In this document: in pieces, positions 1-7,837 of the stretch | Layout of the letters: the number at the start of each line of letters is the position of its first letter | Numbering within the stretch: position 1 is the stretch's first letter | NCBI GenBank assembly: GCA_946060825.1 | Contig: CAMGPO010000046.1 | Span: 1-7,837, forward strand | DNA from: an uncultured Clostridia bacterium | Lineage (GTDB): Bacteria; Bacillota; Clostridia; Oscillospirales; Oscillospiraceae | Direction of reading: 5' to 3' | Length of the DNA: 7,837 nt | Notes under the pieces: generated by a model | What the model was told of the DNA's origin: nothing | What the model saw: only the letters and a program-made list of their open reading frames with translations | The model's database searches: none | Made by a program: the position numbers and the translations under genes

Positions 1-562
1 CAACCGCATCGACCGCAACACCGGCGGCATCGTCATCGCCGCCAAGAACGCCGAGGCCCTGCGGATCATGAACCAGAAGATCAAGGACCGGGAGTTGGAA
101 AAGCGCTACCTCTGCATCGTCCACGGTGCCCTGTCGCCCAAGGCCGGACGGATCGAGGGTTACCTCTTCAAGGACGCGAAGAAAAACCAGGTCTACATGA
201 GCGCCAAATCCCAGCCGGGAGCCAAGACCGCCGTCACCGACTACCGGACGCTAGCGGTAAAAGACGGTCTCTCCCTGGTGGAGTGTGAGCTGATCACAGG
301 CCGAACCCACCAGATCCGGGCCTCCATGGCCTGGGCGGGTCATCCTCTGCTGGGCGACGGCAAATACGGCAAGCTGGATAAGCGCTATGACAGGAAATAT
401 CAGGCGCTCTATTCCTACCAGCTCGAGTTCCGGTTCACCACCGACGCTGGCTGTCTCGCCGGCCTGAACGGCAGAATCTTCACCGTCGACGAGGTGGACT
501 TTGTCGGGGCGTATTTCCCGGACTACCGTCTCACGGGAAAGGAGGGCGGCCATGCAGGCTGA
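1..562 (+). CDS. RluA-family RNA pseudouridine synthase, C-terminal part (5' end outside window)
   Basis: This enzyme family converts specific uridines in ribosomal or transfer RNA to pseudouridine. The reading frame is open from base 2, so the true start lies before the window; the ATG at 68 is internal. The first visible residues, NRIDRNTGG, match the family's active-site motif (usually HRLDxxTSG), and the Asp encoded at 11-13 is the predicted catalytic residue. Downstream the frame has GRTHQIR and then GHPLLGDGKYG, the other hallmark block of RluA, RluC and RluD proteins. The motif carries Asn and Ile where His and Leu are commonest, a tolerated variation. The N-terminal part, including any S4 domain, is not visible, so the exact RNA target cannot be assigned. 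The stop codon overlaps the start of the acetyltransferase gene by 11 bases, implying co-transcription. Family assignment is firm; subfamily is open. Confidence 0.93.
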   Translation, partial: NRIDRNTGGIVIAAKNAEALRIMNQKIKDRELEKRYLCIVHGALSPKAGRIEGYLFKDAKKNQVYMSAKSQPGAKTAVTDYRTLAVKDGLSLVECELITGRTHQIRASMAWAGHPLLGDGKYGKLDKRYDRKYQALYSYQLEFRFTTDAGCLAGLNGRIFTVDEVDFVGAYFPDYRLTGKEGGHAG

Positions 563-1004
563 GCTTGGCACTGTGACGGACATCGGCTCCTGGATGGCTC
601 TGGTGGAGCGGGTCGCGTGGAATTTCCCGGGATTGGAGACGGCGGAAGCCCTCGCAGAGCACCGGGACACCGTCCTGCGCTTCATGAACGAGAGCAGGGC
701 GCTTTGTGTGAAAGAAAACGACGCTGTCATCGGCGTTCTGCTGTTCTCCGTGAAGCACAACATGATCTGCTGTCTGGCCGTCGCGCCGGAACACCGGCGG
801 AAAGGCGTCGCCTCTGCCCTGCTGTGCGAGGCCCTCGCCCGGCTCGATCGAAGCCGGGACGTCACCGTCACCACCTTCCGGGAAGACGACGAGCGTGGTC
901 CGGCGCCCCGTGCCCTCTATCGGCGCTTCGGCTTTCTCCCAGGACGCCTGGATATGGAGTTCGGCAGTCCCGTTCAGGAATTCGTCCTGTCAGCGTCCGT
1001 CTGA
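552..1004 (+). CDS. GNAT-family N-acetyltransferase
   Basis: Predicted cytoplasmic acetyltransferase of 150 residues that uses acetyl-CoA; the substrate is unknown. The acetyl-CoA pyrophosphate-binding motif A is clear at about residues 75-90 (VAPEHRRKGVASAL, fitting the R/Q-x-x-G-x-G/A pattern). A second GNAT signature, ALYRRFGF, lies at about 121-128, and the protein ends in the GSPVQEFVL stretch common in this family. The ATG at 552 is chosen because GGAGG at 541-545 sits six bases before it. An in-frame ATG at 501 lies inside the upstream synthase gene and has no such site. The 11-base overlap with the pseudouridine synthase gene suggests translational coupling. Length is normal for a single-domain GNAT protein. 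A role in acetylating an antibiotic, a peptide or a ribosomal protein cannot be told from sequence. Confidence 0.88.
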   Translation: MQAELGTVTDIGSWMALVERVAWNFPGLETAEALAEHRDTVLRFMNESRALCVKENDAVIGVLLFSVKHNMICCLAVAPEHRRKGVASALLCEALARLDRSRDVTVTTFREDDERGPAPRALYRRFGFLPGRLDMEFGSPVQEFVLSASV

Positions 1005-1086
1005 GAGAGGACACCATCGCCTTTTACCGCGACCTTAGCTTCCGGCCCTTCCCAGATTTGGCTGCTGTGGGCTGATGAAAGCATAA
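1001..1086 (+). pseudogene. possible remnant of the C-terminus of a second GNAT acetyltransferase
   Basis: In the frame overlapping the acetyltransferase stop, bases 1001-1072 read as LREDTIAFYRDLSFRPFPD followed by LAAVG. The segment TIAFYRDLSFRPF resembles the AxxFYxxxGFxP tail motif of GNAT proteins. The frame stops at 1073. If one base is restored there, the reading continues as L/M-M-K-A and stops at TAA 1084-1086, which resembles a natural GNAT ending. There is no start codon or upstream part, so this would be a 5'-deleted, frameshifted scrap next to an intact gene of the same family. The resemblance is by eye on about 28 residues and could be chance in a GC-rich frame. Confidence 0.33.
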
Positions 1087-1092
1087 AAATTT

Positions 1093-1117
1093 TTCCGGGG
1101 AATAAAATTCCCCGGAA
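1093..1117. repeat. perfect 11-bp inverted repeat, possible terminator or operator
   Basis: TTCCGGGGAAT at 1093-1103 and its exact reverse complement at 1107-1117 are separated by AAA. The RNA would form a stable hairpin with a tight loop. On the plus strand it is followed by TATTTGTAAG, which is only weakly U-rich, so it would be a mediocre terminator for the upstream genes. On the minus strand it is followed by AAATTTTTA, a somewhat better tail. It ends five bases before the candidate -35 element of the sigma-factor gene, so a role as a regulator-binding site is an equal possibility. Confidence 0.55.
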
Positions 1118-1121
1118 TATT

Positions 1122-1149
1122 TGTAAGATTTCCCCGTTCCCGTTGTCTA
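1122..1149 (+). promoter_or_regulatory. candidate ECF-type promoter of the sigma/anti-sigma genes
   Basis: TGTAAG at 1122-1127 and TGTCTA at 1144-1149 are 16 bases apart. This resembles the Bacillus SigW/SigX/SigM promoter pattern (TGAAAC, 16 bases, CGTMTA), with two mismatches in the -35 and one in the -10. Transcription would begin near 1156, just before the AGGAGG at 1161-1166. ECF sigma factors often drive their own operon, so autoregulation is the natural reading. A housekeeping alternative (TTGTAA at 1121 with TAATAT at 1148) has a 21-base spacer and fits poorly. Confidence 0.5.
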
Positions 1150-1173
1150 ATATGAGAGAGAGGAGGTGCGGCT

Positions 1174-1659
1174 TTGTCGGATTTTGAACAGGTTTACCGG
1201 GATTATTTTCGTGATGTGGAACTGTACCTTCTGGCCCTGTGCAAAGATCAGCACCTTGCAGAAGAACTGACAGCCCAGACTTTTTTCCAGGCCATGAAAG
1301 CCCTTTCGCAATTCCGGGGAGAATGTGATATCCGCACCTGGCTTTGCACCATCGGCCGAAATCGTTATCTGAACTACCTGAAGCGGTCAGGGAAAAATGT
1401 GGCGCTGGAAGAAATGCGGGCAGCGGATCCGGCACCATCCATTGAGGAACGGGCCATGGACAAGGCCCAGGCCATGTCGGTTCACAAAGTTCTCCACGAG
1501 CTGCCGGAACCATATAAGGAAGTCTTTTCTCTCCGGGTTTTTGGGCAGCTCTCCTTTTCGGACATCGGAGAGCTGTTTGGAAGGAGCCAAAACTGGGCCT
1601 GTGTGACCTATCACCGGGCGAAGCAGAAGATCAACGACGCAATGGAGGTGAACCCATGA
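1174..1659 (+). CDS. ECF-type RNA polymerase sigma factor
   Basis: A 161-residue protein of the extracytoplasmic-function sigma-70 group, which directs RNA polymerase to a small set of promoters in response to an envelope or environmental signal. Region 2 spans about residues 4-70, including the -10-recognition segment around FRGECDIRTWLCTIGRNRYLNYLKR. Region 4 spans about 103-153, with LPEPYKEVFSLRVFGQLSFSDIGELFG leading into a helix-turn-helix. Start chosen: TTG at 1174, seven bases after AGGAGG (1161-1166); no ATG fits. Its stop overlaps the next start in an ATGA, so sigma and anti-sigma are made in a coupled way. In the recognition helix the sequence is NWACVTYHRAK; from memory, close clostridial relatives usually have Arg where this has Cys (residue 143). 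Probably controlled by the product of the next gene. Target genes are unknown. Confidence 0.92.
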   Translation: MSDFEQVYRDYFRDVELYLLALCKDQHLAEELTAQTFFQAMKALSQFRGECDIRTWLCTIGRNRYLNYLKRSGKNVALEEMRAADPAPSIEERAMDKAQAMSVHKVLHELPEPYKEVFSLRVFGQLSFSDIGELFGRSQNWACVTYHRAKQKINDAMEVNP

Positions 1660-2591
1660 AGATCAGTTGTGATGTGATTCGTGACCTGCTGCCGCTGTAC
1701 GCAGAGGATATGGTCAGCACGGATTCCAGAAAAGTAGTAGAAGACCATTTGCAAAAGTGTTCCTCCTGCGTAAAGGCATTGAATGATCTCAGAGAGCCTA
1801 TGATTGATATCACGACAGAACTCCATGGCATGGAGCTGGTGAAGAAAAAGATTCGAACACGTAGAAACTTAGCTGTGACCACAGCGGTGCTTCTGATCAC
1901 TTCCATTCTGTTGAGTGTGTTCGTGTATTTGGCAGTCCCAGTGCTGCTTACCGCGGAGGAAGCTATTGAATCAGTTACAGCTCTGGAAGACGGCAGGATC
2001 AAAGTGCAGTATACGGAGAAAGTGGTTGGAAGATTCAACTGGGGACACGGACGCGGCTACCGGGCTTTGCTGTGTTATAAGATCCGATTCCGGGATCTGC
2101 TTCCACGGGATCTGCCGGAAGGCATGAATGACGCATCCTATCACAATTATGACATTGAGGGATTGGAATACAGTGGTGAAAGAGTGGTGTATCGTCCCTC
2201 GGACGATGATTGGTGGTATTTAGGCTGTCAGGATGGAACGCCGGAAACACTCCTGTACGATGCGGAAAAATGCACAATCCCGCCTGAAGATATCGAAACC
2301 TATGGGCATCTGGTGGATCGGAGACCTGTCATGGCGCTCTTGATGATCGGAGCATTGGTATTTGCAATACTGGCGTTGTGTTTACGAAGGTTCGGTGCAG
2401 CACGCTACTTTGGATATGCTGCCATGTGGTTCGGATGCCATGGGGCAGCCATGCTGCTGATAACCAGCGGCAGAATGATGCAAGTGAGTCAGATTATGCT
2501 GCATTGGCTGTATATTCCGGCGCTTGGTGTGCTCTATTTTGCCACCGGGGTGGTTGCGTTTAAGCTCTGGCAAACCAGAGAGGACGGATAG
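1656..2591 (+). CDS. zinc-finger (zf-HC2) membrane anti-sigma factor
   Basis: Predicted 311-residue membrane protein that should hold the adjacent sigma factor inactive until a signal arrives. The N-terminus has the anti-sigma zinc-binding pattern: His31-x3-Cys35-x2-Cys38, with Cys5 as likely fourth ligand. One membrane segment lies at about 72-97, right after a basic stretch (KKKIRTRR). About 125 residues follow that should face outside (99-224), rich in Tyr, Trp and acidic residues and matching no domain I recognise. Three more hydrophobic segments follow at about 225-243, 251-270 and 280-302. The basic loop RRFGAAR between the second and third fits a cytoplasmic side, giving both ends in the cytoplasm. 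Many anti-sigma factors of this family have one membrane segment, so four is on the elaborate side. ATG at 1656 follows GGAGG (1644-1648) by seven bases. In the 60 bases from 1801 I count 26 G/C, against 38 in the 60 bases from 7021 in ligA. Confidence 0.85.
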   Translation: MKISCDVIRDLLPLYAEDMVSTDSRKVVEDHLQKCSSCVKALNDLREPMIDITTELHGMELVKKKIRTRRNLAVTTAVLLITSILLSVFVYLAVPVLLTAEEAIESVTALEDGRIKVQYTEKVVGRFNWGHGRGYRALLCYKIRFRDLLPRDLPEGMNDASYHNYDIEGLEYSGERVVYRPSDDDWWYLGCQDGTPETLLYDAEKCTIPPEDIETYGHLVDRRPVMALLMIGALVFAILALCLRRFGAARYFGYAAMWFGCHGAAMLLITSGRMMQVSQIMLHWLYIPALGVLYFATGVVAFKLWQTREDG

Positions 2592-2643
2592 TGCATAAAG
2601 ATATCCACAATCTATTCTCCATCCAAAGGATGAAAGTATAAGA

Positions 2644-2681
2644 CATGGGAGCGGCTGACGCCGCTCCCATGCTTTTATTTT
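2644..2681. terminator. bidirectional intrinsic terminator between converging operons
   Basis: CATGGGAGCGGC at 2644-2655 and its exact reverse complement at 2660-2671 form a 12-bp stem with loop TGAC. On the plus strand the tail is CTTTTATTTT (2672-2681), a classic rho-independent terminator for the sigma/anti-sigma genes. On the minus strand the hairpin begins three bases after the TAA of the small gene and is followed by TCTTATACTTTC, a weaker U-rich tail. The minus-strand stop codon (2675-2677) lies within the plus-strand T-tract, so the two operons share this element. Bases 2592-2643 hold nothing else that I can identify. Confidence 0.9.
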
Positions 2682-2923
2682 GCAGGCTCGATGTTTTCCG
2701 TCAGCCAAGCCAGCAGGGCTTCCCTGCCCTCCTCGGTGAGCGGGAAATCCCGGGTCTCCTCGACGGTGCTCTTTTCCAGGCAGAGGGGGCCGTGCCAGAT
2801 CTGGGCCGTGATGACCGATTCGTCCAGCTTCGGCGTCAGCATGAAGCGCAGGGGGCCGCAGCTGCCGGAAAAGGTGTTGTTATTGGTGAAGCTGCGCAGG
2901 GTGGGCAGAAAAATCTCCTTCAT
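2675..2923 (-). CDS. small protein of unknown function, coupled to xpt
   Basis: An 82-residue protein I do not recognise. It has no signal peptide or membrane segment, and its only cysteines are at about 22 and 48. It starts MKEIFLPTLRSFTNNNTFSG and ends in a helix-like acidic stretch (TEEGREALLAWLTENIEP). The composition looks like a real folded soluble protein. Its ATG (2923-2921) overlaps the TGA of xpt in an ATGA, and there is no good ribosome binding site at the usual distance (nearest purine run is GAGG, 13 bases upstream), so it probably depends on translation of xpt. It is the last gene before the terminator. I recall similar short proteins in clostridial genomes but cannot name a family. 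The purine-salvage neighbour is the only clue to its role. Confidence 0.72.
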   Translation of the reverse strand: MKEIFLPTLRSFTNNNTFSGSCGPLRFMLTPKLDESVITAQIWHGPLCLEKSTVEETRDFPLTEEGREALLAWLTENIEPAK

Positions 2924-3498
2924 GCCCGGAACACGACCTCGTTGGTCTCCGCGTTCATGGACTCGACGATGGCCAGAGACTCCAGCCGGACGCCGGCAGC
3001 ACGGTAGCGATCACCCGCACCCTGGAAGCCCTTCTCCACAACGATGCCCACGCCCTGGAGCGTGGCACCGGCCTGTTCGATGATGGAGCAGAGACCGTCC
3101 AGCGCCTTGCCGTTGGCGAGGAAATCGTCGATGATGAGAATCTTGTCCTCCGGACTCAGGAAGCGCTTGTCCACGATGACGTTGTTGTCCATGTTGTGGG
3201 TATAAGAGTGCACCTTGGCGCAGTAGACGCTGTCGCCCACGTTGGTGGCGGTGGACTTCTTGGCAAAGACCAGCTTACAGTCGAAATACTGTGCGGCGAT
3301 GGCGGCAATGCCGATGCCGGAGGCCTCGATGGTGAAGATCTTGTTGACCTCCACGCCCTCGAAGCGGCGCTTGAATTCCTTGCCGATCTCCTGCATCAGA
3401 TGGATATCCACCTGATGGTTCAGGAAACTGTTGATCATCAGAATGTTGCCCGGGCGGACGATGCCCTCTTCGCGGATTTTCTGTTTCAGAAGTTCCAT
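2920..3498 (-). CDS. xpt: xanthine phosphoribosyltransferase
   Basis: Cytoplasmic purine-salvage enzyme that joins xanthine to PRPP to give XMP, which feeds GMP synthesis. The 192-residue length matches the Xpt family (about 190). The PRPP-binding signature is ILIIDDFLANGKA at about residues 120-132. Other family-typical blocks are the start MELLKQKIREEG, INSFLNHQVD (22-31), EASGIGIA (58-65) and FAKKS (78-82). The start at 3498 has AAGGAG at 3510-3515, about 11 bases upstream, a longer spacing than other genes here. It lies 24 bases downstream of pepF on the same strand, so it is probably expressed from the pepF promoter. The purine riboswitch that precedes xpt in Bacillus subtilis does not fit in this gap. 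The stop overlaps the next gene by four bases. Confidence 0.95.
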   Translation of the reverse strand: MELLKQKIREEGIVRPGNILMINSFLNHQVDIHLMQEIGKEFKRRFEGVEVNKIFTIEASGIGIAAIAAQYFDCKLVFAKKSTATNVGDSVYCAKVHSYTHNMDNNVIVDKRFLSPEDKILIIDDFLANGKALDGLCSIIEQAGATLQGVGIVVEKGFQGAGDRYRAAGVRLESLAIVESMNAETNEVVFRA

Positions 3499-3522
3499 AT
3501 CTCTTTCTGCTCCTTCTCTCTG

Positions 3523-5322
3523 TTACTCTGTCATCAGTGCTTCCATCTCATCCAGCAGCTCGCCGAAGAGTTGCAGCGCCTGGTTGACCGGTTCAGCGGT
3601 GGTCATATCCACGCCGGCGCCCTTCAGCAGATCGATAGGATCCTTGCTGCAGCCGCCGGAGAGGAAGTTCAGGTAGTCCTGCACGGCCGGCTCGCCCTCC
3701 TTCAGGATGCGGCGGCTCAGGGCGATGGCGGCAGCATAGCCCGTAGCGTACTGGAAGACATAGTAGTTGTAATAGAAATGCGGGATCCGGGCCCATTCGA
3801 GGGCGATCTCCTCGTCCACAACGATGCCGTCGCCGAAGTAGAGGCGGTTCAGGTCGCCGTAGACCTCGCAGAGCTTCTCCGCCGTCAGGGCGACGCCCTG
3901 GGCTGACAGCTCGCCGATCTTCAGCTCAAACTCGGCGAACATGGTCTGGCGGTACAGGGTGCTCTTGAACTGCTCCAGGAAGTGGTTGATGAGGTAGGCC
4001 CGCTCCTTCTTGTCCGTGGTCTTGCCCAGCAGATACTCCATCAGCAGGGCCTCGTTGCAGGTGGAAGCCACCTCGGCAACAAAAATCACATAGTCCCGGT
4101 AGACCGCCGGCTGAGTGCGGTTAGAGAGGTAGGAGTGAATGGCGTGACCCATCTCATGGGCCAGGGTGAACTGACTGTCCAGGGTGCCGGTGTAGTTCAG
4201 TAGTACAAAAGGATGGACCAGCGCGCCGGCGGAATAGGCGCCGCTTCGCTTGCCAACATTCTGATAGACGTCGATCCAGCGGCTGTCAAAGCCCTCTTTC
4301 AGAATCTTGCGGTAGCCCTCTCCCATGGGCGCCAGAGCGTCATAAACCGTCTGCTTGGCCTCCTCAAATGGGATGCGCCGGCTGGCGTCCTGCACCAACG
4401 GGGTGTAGATATCGTAGAAGTGGAGCTCGTCCACACCCAGCAGCTTTTTCCGCAGGCCCACATAGCGGTGCATCTTGTCCATGTTCTGGTGGACGGCCTC
4501 GATCAGGTTGTAGTAGACCTCCACGGGAACGTGGGTATTGTCCAGCGATGCATGGAGCGAGGAGGGATATTTCCGGGCTTTGGAGAAGAATTCCAGGGCC
4601 TTGACCTGGGAATTCAGCACGGAGGCCACAGTGTTCTTATAAGTGCCGAAGGTATGGTAGAGGTTTTCGTAGGCCGACTTGCGCAGTACCCGGTCCTCGG
4701 ATTCCTCACAGGCCACGAAGGTGCCCTGGCTCAGAGCGTGCTTTTCGCCTTTGGAATCCTCGGCATCGGGGAACTGAATGTCGGCGTCAGCGAACATGGA
4801 ATAGATGGTGCTCGGGGCGTTGGCCATCTCACCGGCGGATGCCAACAGCTTCTCCTCGGCGTCGGAGAGAACATGCTCACGGGAGCGCTGGATGTTCCAC
4901 AGGCGGCGGCGGTACAGCTCCAGATCCGGCTGATCGCCGTAGAACCGGGCCAGCGTTCCCTCCGGGATCGCCAGGATCTCCGGCGTCTCGAAGGCAAGGG
5001 CGGTCTGTGCCTCCACATAGAGGGACATGAATTTGGCGGTCAGCGCCTGATAGGCGGCAACGCGGGTGTCCTCGTCAGACTTGCGCTGGGCATAGTTGGC
5101 GAGATTTTCGATATGGGTTCCGATTTCGTCATAGAGCCGCAGATAGGCGAGCAGCGTGTCCGCCGACTCTCCCAAACGGCCGCGGTAACCGGCAGCCTCC
5201 TTTACCATGTCCGCCACGGCGTCATGATCCTGCTGCCAGGCCTCGTCGCTTTCATAGATGTCGTGAATGGCCCACTGGTCGCATTCCCGAATTTCGCTTC
5301 GTTCCGGAATCTTGTTCGGCAT
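3523..5322 (-). CDS. pepF: oligoendopeptidase F (M3B zinc metallopeptidase)
   Basis: Cytoplasmic zinc peptidase that cuts short peptides, typically in peptide recycling or nutrition. At 599 residues it has the usual family length. The zinc motif HEMGH is at about 389-393 (His389 and His393 as ligands, Glu390 as catalytic base), and Glu417 in FVAEVAST is the expected third ligand. The C-terminal block RIPHFYYNYYVFQYATGYA (about 512-530) is the conserved M3 substrate-binding region with His and Tyr. The N-terminal 200 residues are the helical lid domain. Start ATG at 5322 follows AGGAGG (5335-5330) by seven bases, and that site sits inside a small inverted repeat. A sigma-A promoter lies upstream in the 93-base gap after ligA. 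xpt follows after 24 bases. No signal peptide was seen. Confidence 0.96.
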   Translation of the reverse strand: MPNKIPERSEIRECDQWAIHDIYESDEAWQQDHDAVADMVKEAAGYRGRLGESADTLLAYLRLYDEIGTHIENLANYAQRKSDEDTRVAAYQALTAKFMSLYVEAQTALAFETPEILAIPEGTLARFYGDQPDLELYRRRLWNIQRSREHVLSDAEEKLLASAGEMANAPSTIYSMFADADIQFPDAEDSKGEKHALSQGTFVACEESEDRVLRKSAYENLYHTFGTYKNTVASVLNSQVKALEFFSKARKYPSSLHASLDNTHVPVEVYYNLIEAVHQNMDKMHRYVGLRKKLLGVDELHFYDIYTPLVQDASRRIPFEEAKQTVYDALAPMGEGYRKILKEGFDSRWIDVYQNVGKRSGAYSAGALVHPFVLLNYTGTLDSQFTLAHEMGHAIHSYLSNRTQPAVYRDYVIFVAEVASTCNEALLMEYLLGKTTDKKERAYLINHFLEQFKSTLYRQTMFAEFELKIGELSAQGVALTAEKLCEVYGDLNRLYFGDGIVVDEEIALEWARIPHFYYNYYVFQYATGYAAAIALSRRILKEGEPAVQDYLNFLSGGCSKDPIDLLKGAGVDMTTAEPVNQALQLFGELLDEMEALMTE

Positions 5323-5342
5323 TTCAAAACCTCCTTTGAAAT
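5321..5342 (-). promoter_or_regulatory. inverted repeat enclosing the pepF ribosome binding site
   Basis: ATTTCAAA at 5335-5342 (minus strand reading) is followed after GGAGGT by its exact complement TTTGAAAT at 5328-5321. The AGGAGG lies mostly in the loop and the stem ends at the AT of the start codon. In RNA this 8-bp stem is mostly A-U and so weak, but it could temper translation, perhaps in a temperature-dependent way. The structure is plainly visible; any function is inference. Confidence 0.4.
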
Positions 5343-5349
5343 CAGCGCT

Positions 5350-5378
5350 ATTGTACCATATTGCCGGGATAAAGACAA
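5350..5378 (-). promoter_or_regulatory. sigma-A promoter for pepF-xpt
   Basis: On the minus strand TTGTCT (5378-5373) and TACAAT (5355-5350) are separated by exactly 17 bases, and the -10 is preceded by TGG, an extended -10 (TGn). This is close to the TTGACA/TATAAT consensus. Transcription should start near 5343, giving a leader of about 20 bases that is mostly the ribosome binding site hairpin. It lies in the only sizeable gap of the minus-strand cluster, so pepF, xpt and the small gene can be expressed independently of ligA. Confidence 0.72.
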
Positions 5379-5415
5379 GAGCGGACAGGCGTAAAGTCCG
5401 GATTCTTCCACCCCA

Positions 5416-7837
<2,422 letters not shown>

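Noticed and set aside
251..874. Minus-strand frame of 207 codons opposite the synthase and acetyltransferase genes
   Set aside because: Both plus-strand genes carry recognisable family motifs and good start context; this frame is rich in Ser, Arg and Ala and has neither.
1121..1153. Housekeeping sigma-A promoter (TTGTAA, TAATAT) for the sigma-factor gene
   Set aside because: The spacer would be 21 bases, outside the usual range; the ECF-type reading with a 16-base spacer fits better.
3196..3906. Plus-strand open frame crossing the xpt-pepF boundary
   Set aside because: It is antisense to two well-identified genes and has the same His, Asp and Val-rich shadow composition.
4213..5394. Long open frame of 393 codons on the plus strand, antisense to pepF
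   Set aside because: It lies opposite a gene with intact catalytic motifs, is rich in Val, Gly, His and Gln with no domain pattern, and has no ribosome binding site. Such frames are common opposite GC-rich genes.
5382..5400. Possible ligA terminator (CGGAC and GTCCG, 9-base loop)
   Set aside because: The stem is only five base pairs and the following sequence on the minus strand (CTCTTGTCTTTATC) is not a proper U-tract, so it would be very weak at best.

Overview
The window looks like chromosome of a spore-forming, fairly GC-rich Bacillota, most likely a Clostridia-class gut bacterium of the Oscillospiraceae kind. This rests on a YunB-type sporulation gene, strong AGGAGG ribosome binding sites about 7 bases before most starts, and an ECF sigma factor paired with a zinc-finger anti-sigma factor of a clostridial type. 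The genus-level guess is inference. No mobile element, CRISPR array, tRNA, rRNA or riboswitch was seen.

Plus strand, 1-2591. The window opens inside an RluA-family pseudouridine synthase gene, which overlaps a GNAT acetyltransferase gene by 11 bases. Next comes a 169-base gap (1005-1173). It holds what looks like the decayed tail of a second acetyltransferase gene, a perfect 11-bp inverted repeat, and a candidate ECF-type promoter. That promoter reads into a two-gene unit: an ECF sigma factor (TTG start) and its presumed membrane anti-sigma factor, joined by an ATGA overlap. This unit appears poorer in G+C than its flanks, which hints at separate acquisition.

Centre, 2592-2681. The two halves of the window converge on one strong hairpin that can terminate transcription from both sides.

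Minus strand, 2675-7837, read right to left: yunB (partial, sporulation), ligA (NAD-dependent DNA ligase), pepF (oligoendopeptidase F), xpt (xanthine phosphoribosyltransferase) and a small unknown gene. Spacing is tight (11 bases between yunB and ligA, 24 between pepF and xpt, a 4-base overlap between xpt and the small gene). The exception is the 93 bases between ligA and pepF, which carry a good sigma-A promoter. The likely arrangement is therefore yunB-ligA read from upstream, and pepF-xpt-small gene read from its own promoter, with or without readthrough.

Most of the window is ordinary housekeeping. The parts worth a second look are the sigma/anti-sigma module with its repeat-rich promoter, the acetyltransferase remnant, the small protein coupled to xpt, and the hairpin around the pepF ribosome binding site. 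I did not find a clearly new multi-gene system.
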